From assembly GCA_947172415.1 (NCBI GenBank), contig OX359190.1:9362001-9426000 (forward strand): a stretch of 64,000 bases of DNA. Reading direction: 5' to 3'. The stretch's first letter is position 1. Each line of letters begins with the position of its first letter. Source of the stretch: Chondrosia reniformis. Lineage: Eukaryota; Porifera; Demospongiae; Chondrillida; Chondrillidae. Positions 36,069 through 44,752 of the stretch are shown piece after piece. The notes beneath the pieces are model-generated. The model was not told where the DNA came from. It did not search any database and saw nothing but the letters and a program-made list of their open reading frames with translations. The position numbers and the translations under genes are program-made.

Positions 36069-37907
36069 TTAGTCTGTCTTAGTGTCAACACTGAAGTAAA
36101 GACAATCATTTCTTAAGAAAATAATGTTCTGTTGTGTGGTATGGGATATGTCAGTATGGTGGATGAATTTATGGTAACCCGTGCCTTGGGCTCTCCCTTC
36201 TTTAACACGACCACTTGTAACTTCTGAAGTGCTTTCATCATATATAATTTTACACAAGCAATGGTTATCTGGCTGTATTTGGTTTAGTAAGGTGACTGTA
36301 ATTATTCCTCTGAATGGCCACTTGAGATTGTCATCATTTTCACCTTTTATCAGATGTGTGTACACTGACACGTGTGTACCTTTACCATCACCAATTCCAT
36401 TGGCATAAACATGCAGACACATCTTGTAACCTCCAAAATGAGAGTAAAATGGAGAACTGTGCCATTCTGTGTTCATCCTGGTTTTAGATTCAAATCCAGA
36501 CAGTCGGATAATGTGAGGTGGTTGATATGAGAGAGGGGCACTCAGCCATGGTCCAGGAGGTGCTGGGGGTGTGGCTTCTTCATTTGTATGGAAATCTCCT
36601 GGTTCTACTTCGACACTGTCTATTCTGAAGTAGAGAGCATCTCCTTTCAGATAGCAACTATTCTTCTCTTCACTGTACTTTAGGTCATTGTGTGAAATTA
36701 GTTTAGGTGTGCCTCTACCAGCTCCTCTTCCTTTCATAACTCGAATGGTAGAATCTGGTGAAACTTCATAAACAAAATGGATGCTACAGAAGTGATGGAT
36801 ACTTGGTTGCAGTTGGTCTAGTAAGGTGACTGTGATTGTTCCTCTGAATGGCCACTTGAGATTGTCATCATTTTCACCTTTCATCAGACATGTGAACACT
36901 GACACATGTGTACCTTTACCATCACCATATCCATTGGCATCAACACGCAGACACATCTTGTAACCTCCAAAATGAGAGTAGAATGGAGCACTGTACCATA
37001 TTATATTCTGTTTCTTCATATTGCCAAATTTATCCATCCTTATAATCAAAGGAGGAATGGGGTAACAGGAAGGCTTAGAGCAAAGCCAGTGGCGGAAGGG
37101 AAGTTCATAAGGTTCCCTTGAACAAGATTTAGACAAAGCCATAGAAAGCCCACTTACAGTATCCAATGCTTTCTTCAAGTGGCTATCCTTCTCATCTTGA
37201 AGATGCTTTTTGAGATCCTTACTCTTAATTACTGAATCACATCCAATTCGGGAATACTTACAAGCTATCAGTTCTTCCTCACATGTTGCTAAATGATGCT
37301 TCATGTCACCTCGTTTTACTGTCTTCCTACATCCAGCAGGACAAGGAAGAAGAAGGGAACTGCAGATTGTGTAGTGTGAAGTAGTGATTAAGTCAAACAC
37401 TCCTTCTCGTCCACAGTGAGGACAGGGAAATGGACGAAGCTTGCATTCTTTGTCAGCATGATCTTTTATTTTACGTTGCTGACCTCTCACTCCACACTTC
37501 ATAGGGCAAGGTGTTGCTTCTGCTAAACACTTGCTGGTCATGTGATCATCACACTCTCCAAGATCTCCCTGCCACTTACAACCATGTTCACTATTCAAAC
37601 ATTTCACCTGTAGATTTCTAACCTGCCTCAATGTTCGATTATCAGCAAAGATCTGACACTTAACTCTACAAACAGGACATTGATTTAAGACCTTGATACA
37701 TCCAGCACAGAAAATATGGCCGCAAGATGTCTGTTTAGCATCATTAACTAGATCAAGGCAAATGGGACATTTCAGTTCTTCAAGTAGTCCTGGATCCTTC
37801 AACAGGAAAGTGTAATCTTTCCCCTTGTAACTAAACTCTTTTGAATAGAGGCCATCTACTCTCTTTACAAAATACTGTGCTGCTTGTTTGGTTTTACTAA
37901 AAGCCAT
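36069..37907 (-). CDS. TRAF gene 8: RING / TRAF zinc finger / double MATH protein (612 aa)
   Basis: Open copy with intact RING (CPICLDLVNDAKQ variant) and the LAEATPCP zinc-finger segment. One finger loop differs (SRIGCDSVIKSKDLKKH). The MATH1 loop (IHFVYEVSPDSTIRV) is shared with genes 9 and 10; the MATH2 loop (IIYDESTSEVTSGRV) with genes 4, 9 and 10. It ends SVDTKTD where others have SVDIKTD. The start is the ATG of MAFSKTKQ, as in gene 2. The 5' box is altered (gatgttag). Confidence 0.93.
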   Translation of the reverse strand: MAFSKTKQAAQYFVKRVDGLYSKEFSYKGKDYTFLLKDPGLLEELKCPICLDLVNDAKQTSCGHIFCAGCIKVLNQCPVCRVKCQIFADNRTLRQVRNLQVKCLNSEHGCKWQGDLGECDDHMTSKCLAEATPCPMKCGVRGQQRKIKDHADKECKLRPFPCPHCGREGVFDLITTSHYTICSSLLLPCPAGCRKTVKRGDMKHHLATCEEELIACKYSRIGCDSVIKSKDLKKHLQDEKDSHLKKALDTVSGLSMALSKSCSREPYELPFRHWLCSKPSCYPIPPLIIRMDKFGNMKKQNIIWYSAPFYSHFGGYKMCLRVDANGYGDGKGTHVSVFTCLMKGENDDNLKWPFRGTITVTLLDQLQPSIHHFCSIHFVYEVSPDSTIRVMKGRGAGRGTPKLISHNDLKYSEEKNSCYLKGDALYFRIDSVEVEPGDFHTNEEATPPAPPGPWLSAPLSYQPPHIIRLSGFESKTRMNTEWHSSPFYSHFGGYKMCLHVYANGIGDGKGTHVSVYTHLIKGENDDNLKWPFRGIITVTLLNQIQPDNHCLCKIIYDESTSEVTSGRVKEGRAQGTGYHKFIHHTDISHTTQQNIIFLRNDCLYFSVDTKTD

Positions 37908-39145
37908 TGTCTATTAATGCTCACACGACACACATGAGGTATGATGTTAGTTTGGGAGGAGCTAATACTGCCATTATCAACCCCATTATAATGCAAGAAT
38001 ACGTAGATTGCCACTTCCTGTAACAAATGGCAATCAGTATAGACTCTTAGTACAATATATGGTGTTCATATACATGTAGCAAGACACTTAACATGCAAGT
38101 ACTGAAGTGAACTACACGTTCATATCACTACTATAGGATGATGACACCTACAGTGAATACCAACATCAAATCACACATTATTATGAAGTATTATTTTTAG
38201 ACCCCAATTTTGAGGAGGGCTGGGAGTAATTATAGGTTTATTACTGTATATAAGTATTATACTTGGATATGTCAACACACCTAATATAAGTAACTCTGAA
38301 ATCAGCAGTAGAGAGCTAAGATCCATTTAATAGCTTACAGTTTTTTTATCTACCTAAATATGATTTACATTTTACTTTACTGATATTATATTATAGTATA
38401 TACATTCCCCATACACATCACTTTAGAGCAAGAATGAGTTGCACCATGATATGGTGTACCCAAACACTGCAAAATATAGCTATGTATTTATGTTTTTTTC
38501 CATCTTGATGACTATTATACTGGCCATGGAAGGTGATCACGTTCATTAATCAATAATTGGATTTCAGTTCACCAGCCAGCCAAGATTAGAATTCAGTCAT
38601 TTGACCTGTCTTGTGTATAGTATGCTCCAATGATTGTTCATTAATCACTTCACAGTTAATCAAATAATATATACACAGTATGTAGCAAACAAATTAAATG
38701 AATTAGGGAATCCGGTAGACCACTCCTGCTTTCTTTTCTGGGGGGGGGGGGGTGCAGTTTTTGAGTTGCACCAGGGATTGTCTGAGTGTCCTGTGGGGGT
38801 GGAAGCAGACTCGGACATTCAGGGGGGCGAGTATCCTTTGTACAGACTTGGCCAAATGGCGGAATATGGTAGTGTGATGGTAGCCTAGGGCTTCACTTTG
38901 CATATAAAAAAACAGTGCTTGCCTTGTACACATACAGATCATTTACCACTGATGAAGACCCCTGGATTGGGGTCAAAACATTTGGTTCATTGACAAGTTC
39001 CATTTGTCCGATTCAGCTCGGCTAGTGTGATACTGAAAGACTTTGTAATGTTAGTACCTAGCCACACAGAAATCTTCAGAGAAATTAAATGAATGTACTA
39101 AGAAAATATGAATATAAAATTCATAGTTAAAACACAAGTTAGATA
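37908..39145. other. Spacer between genes 8 and 9, with longer retroelement-like insert
   Basis: No gene. Ordinary spacer to about 38,700, then about 370 bases that include a 13-base G run (38,740-38,752), GC-richer sequence, and a second hammerhead-like core. The spacer paralogous to this (35,161-36,068) carries only the right-hand part of the insert. Overlapping short open frames here (38,634-38,942) are not supported. Confidence 0.65.
38703..39060 (+). mobile_element. Repeat with hammerhead-ribozyme-like core (copy c)
   Basis: CTGATGA (38,949-38,955) is followed by a good stem II (gacccc / ggggtc, loop tggatt) and AAAAC in place of GAAAC, so the essential G12 position is changed. The downstream sequence to gattcagctcggctagtg matches copy b. 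Upstream lie agggcttcactttgc (also in copy b) and a G-rich stretch. Confidence 0.5.
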
Positions 39146-40987
39146 CTAGTCTGTCTTAATGTCAACACTGAAGTAAAGACAATCATTTCTCAAGAAAATA
39201 ATGTTCTGTTGTGTGGTATGGGATATGACAGTATGGAGGATGAATTTAGGGTAACCCCAGCCTAATTGGGCTCTCCCTATTCTAACACGACCACTAGTGG
39301 CTTCTGAAGTGCTTTCATCATAGGCTATTTTACCCAAGCGATGGTTATTTGGCTGTAGTTGGTTGAGTAAGGTGACTGTGATTGTTCCTCTGAATGGCCA
39401 CTTGAGATTGTCATCATTTTCACCTTTCATCAGATGTGTGTACACTGACATGTGTGTACCTTTGCCAGCACCATGTCCATTGGCATTAACACGCAGACAC
39501 ATCTTGTAACCTCCAAAATGAGAGTAAAATGGAGCACTGTACCATTCTGTGTTCATTCTGGTTTTAGATTCAAATCCAGACAGTCGGATAATGTGAGGTG
39601 GTTGATATGAGAGAGGGGCACTCAGCCATGGTCCAGGAGGTGCTGAGGGTGTGGCCTTTTCACTTATATGGAAATCTCCTGGTTCTACTTCAACACTGTC
39701 TATTCTAAAGTGGAGAGCATCTCCTTTCAAATAGCAACTATTCTTCTCTTCATTGTACTTTAGGTCATTGTGTGAAATTAGTGTGTGTGTGCCTCTACCA
39801 GCTCCTCTTCCTTTCATAACTCGAATGGTAGAATCTGGTGAAACTTCATAAACAAAATGGATTCTACAGAAGTGATGGATATCTGGCTGTAGTTGGTTGA
39901 GTAAGGTGATTGTGAGTATTCCTCTGAATGGCCACTTGAGATTGTCATCATTTTCACCTTTCATCAAACATGTGAACACTGACACATGTGTACCTTTACC
40001 ACCACCATGTCCATTGGCATCAACACGCAGACACATCTTGTAACCTCCAAAATGAGAGTAGAATGGAGCACTGTACCATATTTTATTCTGTTTCTTCATA
40101 TTGCCAAATTTATCTATCCTTATAATCAAAGGAGGAACGGGGTAACAGGAAGGCTTAGAGCAAAGCCAATGGCGGAAGGGAAGTTCAAAAGGTTCCCTTG
40201 AACAAGATCTAGACAAAGCCATAGAAAGCCCACTTACAGTAACCAACGACTTCTCCAAGTGGCCCTCCTTCTCATTTTTAAGATGCTTTTTGAGATCCTT
40301 CCTCTTAATCACTGAATCACATCCAATTTGTAAATATTCACAAGCTATCAGTTCTTCCTCACATGTTGCTAAATGATGGCTCATATCACCTCGTTTCACT
40401 GTCTTCCTACATCCAGCGGGACAAGGAAGAGGAAAGGAACTGCAGATTGTGTAGTGAGAAGTAGTGATTAAGTCAAACACTCCTTCTCGTCCACAGTGAC
40501 GACAGGGAAATGGACGAAGCTTGCATTCTTTGTCACCATGATCCTTCATTTTATGCGGCTGACCTTTCACTCCACACTTCATAGGGCAAGGTGTTGCCTC
40601 TGCTAAACACTTGCTGGTCATGTGATCATCACACTCTCCAAGATCTCCCTGCCACTTACAACCTTGCTCACTATTTAAACATTTCACCTGTAGATTTCTA
40701 ACTTGTCTCATTATTCAATTATCAGCAAAGATCTGACACTTAACTCTACAAACAGGACACTGATTTAAGACCTTGATACATCCAGTACAGAAAATATGGC
40801 CGCAAGATGTCTGTTTAGCATCATTAACTAGATCAAGGCAAATGGGACATTTCAGTTCTTCAAGTAGTCCTGGATCCTTCAAGAGGAATGTGTAGTCTTT
40901 TCCCTTGTAACTAAACTCTTTTGAATACAGGCCATCTACTCTCTTTTCAAAATACTGTACAGCTTGTTTTGATTTACTAAAAGCCAT
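39146..40987 (-). pseudogene. TRAF gene 9, broken by one nonsense codon
   Basis: The frame is intact from the ATG of MAFSKSKQ (40,987), except that codon 91, CGA (Arg) in the other copies, is TGA here (40,715-40,717), a CpG-type transition. The next codon is also altered (Thr to Ile). Upstream: 90 residues holding the complete RING. Downstream: 521 codons open from an ATG at 40,711, with zinc fingers (LAEATPCP type) and both MATH domains (loops as in genes 8 and 10). No other damage. Reinitiation at the nearby ATG would give a RING-less TRAF. Whether this is a pseudogene or a polymorphic allele cannot be told from one sequence. Confidence 0.87.
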
Positions 40988-41835
40988 TGTCTATTAATGC
41001 TCACATGACATACATGAGGTATGATGTCATTTTATAAGTGGAGCTAATTAGATTATTTTGGATATATGCCACTTTATGGCTCTTCTTAGTATATTCAATA
41101 AAGTGTTTATATAAGACACTTAACATGTATATAAGAGTGATATGTGCTGAAGTGAATGACACATGCACATCACTACTATAGGATGATGACAGTTTTACAA
41201 TGCGGCAATGCAATCAACATTGAATCGCACATTATTATGAATTATCATTTTCAAACTCCAATTTTGAGATAGGGCTAGGAGTAATTATAGGTTTATTACA
41301 GTATGTAAGTGTTATTATACTATATGCTTGATATGCCGACACACCTAATATAAGTAACTCTATCAGAATCTGTAAATCAGCAGCAGAGAGCTAAGATTCA
41401 TATAATAGCTTACAGTTATTTATTTACCTATATATATATAATTTACATTTACTTTACTGATATTATATTATAGTACATTCCCCATACACATCACTTTAGA
41501 GCAAGCATGAGTTGCACCATGATATGGTGTACCCAAACACTGCAAAATATAGCTATTTGTGGTTCTTTGATGTTTTTTTTCCATCTCGGATGACTATTAC
41601 TGGTCATGGGAGGTGATCACTTTCATTAATCAATCATTGGACTTCAGTTCATCAGCCAAGATTAGACTTCGGTCACTTGACCCGTCTTGTGTACTATGCT
41701 CCAGTGATTATTCATTAATCACTTCACAGTTAATCAAATAATAGATATATAGTACGTACGTATAGCAAACAAATTGAATGAATGTACTAAGGAAAATATG
41801 AATATAAAATTCACTGTTAAAACACAAGTTAGATA
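40988..41835. other. Spacer between genes 9 and 10
   Basis: No gene. The 5' box of gene 9 reads gatgtcattttataagtgg, a variant shared with gene 10. The rest is ordinary AT-rich array spacer. Confidence 0.6.
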
Positions 41836-43674
41836 CTAGTCTGTCTTAATGTCAACACTGAAGTTAAGACAATCATTTCTCAAGAAAGTAATGTTCTGTT
41901 GTGTGTTACTGGTTATGACAGTATGGGGGATGAATTTATGGTAACCCCAGCCTTGGGCTCTCCCTTCTCTAACACGACCACTAGCATCTTCTGAAGTGCC
42001 TTCATCATAGGCTATTTTACCCAAGTGATGGATATCTGGCTGTAGTTGGTTTAGTAAGGTGACTGTGATTGTTCCTCTGAATGGCCACTTGAGATTGTTA
42101 TCATTTTCACCTTTCATCAAATGTGTGTACACTGACATGTGTGTACCTTTGCCATCACCAATTCCATTGGCATGAGCTTTCAGACACATCTTGTAACCTC
42201 CAAAACGAGAGTAGAATGGAGCACTGTACCATTCTGTGTTCATTCTGGTTTTAGATTCAAATCCAGACAGTCGGATAATATGAGGTGGTTGATATGAGAG
42301 AGAAGCACTCAGCCATGGTCCAGGAGGTGCTGAGGGTGTGGCCTCTTCTCTTGTATGGAAATCTCCTGGTTCTACTTCAACACTGTCTATTCTGAAGTGG
42401 AGAGCATCTCCTTTCAAATAGCAACTATTCTTCTCTTCATTGTACTTTAGGTCATTGTGTAAAATTAGTGTGTGTGTGCCTCTACCAGCTCCTCTTCCTT
42501 TCATAACTCGAATGGTAGAATCTGGTGAAACTTCATAAACAAAATGGATGCTACAGAAGTGATGGATATCTGGCTGTAGTTGGTTGAGTAAGGTGACATT
42601 GATTGTTCCTCTGAATGGCCACTTGAGATTGTCATCATTTTCACCTTTCATCAGATGTGTAAACACTGACATGTGTGTACCTTCACCATCTCCGCTACCA
42701 TTAGCATAAACACACAGACACATCTTGTAACCTCCAAAATAAGAGTAGAATGGAGCACTGAACCATATTATATTCTTTTTCTTCATATCGCCAAATTTAT
42801 CCATCCTTATAATCAAAGGAGGAATGGGGTAACAGGAAGGCTTAGAGCAAAGCCAGTGGCGGAAGGGAAGTTCAAAAGGTTCCCTTGAACAAGATCTAGA
42901 CAAAGCCACAGTAAGCCCACTTACAGTAACCAACGACTTCTCCAAGTGGCTATCCTTCTCATCTTGAATATGCTTTTTGAGATCCTTCCTCTTAATGACC
43001 GAATCACATCCAATTTGTAAATATTCACAAGCTATCAGTTCTTCCTCACATGTTGCTAAATGATGCTTCATGTCACCTCGTTTCACTGTCTCCCTACATC
43101 CAGCGGGACAAGGAAGAGGAAAGGAACTGCAGATTGTGTAGTGAGAAGTAGTGATTAAGTCAAACACTCCGTCTCGTCCACAGTGACGACAGGGAAATGG
43201 ACGCAGCTTGCATTCTTTGTCAGCGTGATCCTTTATTTTAAGTCGCTGACCTCTAACTCCACACTTCATAGGGCAAGGTATTACCTCAAAGGAACACTTG
43301 TTGGTCATGTGATCATCACACTCTCCAAGATCTCCCTGCCACTTACAACCTTGCTTACTATTCAAACATTTCACTTGTAGATTCCTAACCTGCCTCATTG
43401 TTTGATGATCATCAAAGATCTGACAGTTAACTCTACAAACAGGACATTGATTTAAGACCTTGATAGATCCAGCACAGAAAATATGGCCACAAGATGCCTG
43501 TTTAGCATCATTAACCAGTTCAAGGCAAATGGGACATTTCAGTTCTTCAAGTAGTCCTGGATCCTTCAAGAGGAATGTGTAGTCTTTCCCCTTGTAACTA
43601 AACTCTTTTGAATAGAGGCCATCTACTCTCTTAAAAAAATACTGTACAGCTTGTTTTGATTTACTTAAAGCCAT
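41836..43674 (-). CDS. TRAF gene 10: double MATH protein with a damaged RING (612 aa)
   Basis: Full-length open frame, but the RING has Ser at residue 70 (FCAGSIKVLNQCPVC) where all other copies have Cys, so the sixth zinc ligand is missing; Thr before SCGH is also Ala. A RING lacking this ligand is not expected to fold as a normal cross-brace or to have normal E3 activity. Zinc fingers are the SFEVIPCP type, while the MATH1 loop (IHFVYEVSPDSTIRV) and MATH2 loop (IAYDEGTSEDASGRV) group with genes 8 and 9. It is the outermost complete copy on the right of the array. The start is the ATG of MALSKSKQ. Confidence 0.9.
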   Translation of the reverse strand: MALSKSKQAVQYFFKRVDGLYSKEFSYKGKDYTFLLKDPGLLEELKCPICLELVNDAKQASCGHIFCAGSIKVLNQCPVCRVNCQIFDDHQTMRQVRNLQVKCLNSKQGCKWQGDLGECDDHMTNKCSFEVIPCPMKCGVRGQRLKIKDHADKECKLRPFPCRHCGRDGVFDLITTSHYTICSSFPLPCPAGCRETVKRGDMKHHLATCEEELIACEYLQIGCDSVIKRKDLKKHIQDEKDSHLEKSLVTVSGLTVALSRSCSREPFELPFRHWLCSKPSCYPIPPLIIRMDKFGDMKKKNIIWFSAPFYSYFGGYKMCLCVYANGSGDGEGTHMSVFTHLMKGENDDNLKWPFRGTINVTLLNQLQPDIHHFCSIHFVYEVSPDSTIRVMKGRGAGRGTHTLILHNDLKYNEEKNSCYLKGDALHFRIDSVEVEPGDFHTREEATPSAPPGPWLSASLSYQPPHIIRLSGFESKTRMNTEWYSAPFYSRFGGYKMCLKAHANGIGDGKGTHMSVYTHLMKGENDNNLKWPFRGTITVTLLNQLQPDIHHLGKIAYDEGTSEDASGRVREGRAQGWGYHKFIPHTVITSNTQQNITFLRNDCLNFSVDIKTD

Positions 43675-44185
43675 TGTCTATTAATGCTCACATGACATAC
43701 ATGAGGTATGATGTCATTTTAAGTGGAGCTAATTAGATTATTTTGGATATATGCCACTTTATGGCTCTTCTTAGTACAATATAGTGTCCATATATATGTA
43801 AGACACTTAACATGTATATAAGAGTGATATGTGCTGAAGTGAATGACACATGCACATCACTACTATAGGATGATGACACTTATACAATGTGGCAATGCAA
43901 TCAACATTGAATCACATATTTTAATTAATCATTTTCAAACCCCAATTTTTAGGAAGGGACTAGGAGTTTATTATATAAGTTATTATGCAACACACCTAAT
44001 ATAAGTAACTCTATCAAATCTGTAATCAGCAGCAGAGAGCTAAGACCCATATTAGTTTTTTTATTTGATTATATGATTTACATCACTTCATTGTGCATTG
44101 CAGTGCTAAGGGAATATATACATATATACTAACATATTGTGATACACTTATATTATATTCTCCAAAAATGTAAGAAGTTAGGGAA

Positions 44186-44214
44186 CTGAAGAAGACCCTT
44201 GGGGTTGAAACGTC
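44186..44214 (+). ncRNA. Hammerhead-ribozyme-like core (copy d)
   Basis: CTGAAGA, stem II agaccc / gggtt closing a short loop, then GAAACGTC. All invariant blocks of the hammerhead core (CUGANGA, GAAA, and a cleavable GUC) are present. Stem III would be only the self-complementary ACGT, as described for dimeric hammerheads in Penelope-like elements. Ribozyme activity is an inference. Confidence 0.45.
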
Positions 44215-44429
44215 TGACAATCAAGAAGAGACAACAAAACTGAAACTGATTAGCTACATGGAAAACTGAAAGTCGAAAGATGATCCTTTCAAAAGATAGG
44301 GAACAATCTACAAACATTTTTGGGCAATAACAGTTATCAGACCAATAAACTGTGCTTTTGTTATAGTTATATATACTGAGTATAGAAGCAACTGTTGAAG
44401 TAGGGATGGCTGTCCATTTCCAAGCCATT

Positions 44430-44530
44430 TACACCTAGCTACTTTAACACATATGGCTTGACCATCACCATAATATTCAGGCACATCTTGTACCCTCCAA
44501 AATGACAGTATAGAATGGATCACTGATTAT
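44430..44530 (-). pseudogene. Decayed TRAF MATH fragment
   Basis: The plus-strand text catcaccataatattcaggc, then acatcttgtaccctccaaaa, then tagaatggatcactg aligns with the FYSHFGGYKMCL to NGxGDGKG part of MATH in the intact genes, with several substitutions. It is an old remnant marking a former extent of the array. Confidence 0.75.
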
Positions 44531-44752
44531 ATTATTGCACATATTCTCACGTGTATGTGTATACAGAATCAAAGATGCGTCATCCAAGGATAATTAAAAG
44601 GTGGCATATCGGAACAATACAATGGAGGCGAGATGGTTCAGTTGACAAGTATCAAATGACGACGTTACAAATCAACACCGTTATGTGTTGAACGAATCAA
44701 AATGGCCTCGTGATTCTAATTCCCTGTTTGTGTAGTAGTTATAACGCGAAGG

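Larger units (their letters stand above)
43675..44752. other. Right edge of the TRAF array
   Basis: Ordinary spacer similarity fades by about 44,080. A hammerhead-like motif (44,186-44,214) and a decayed MATH fragment (44,430-44,530) follow, then the promoter region of the sulfotransferase gene. No intact gene. Confidence 0.65.

Noticed and set aside
38634-38942. Overlapping small frames around the G run
   Set aside because: They arise in an inserted repeat, disagree with each other and are absent from the equivalent spacer.
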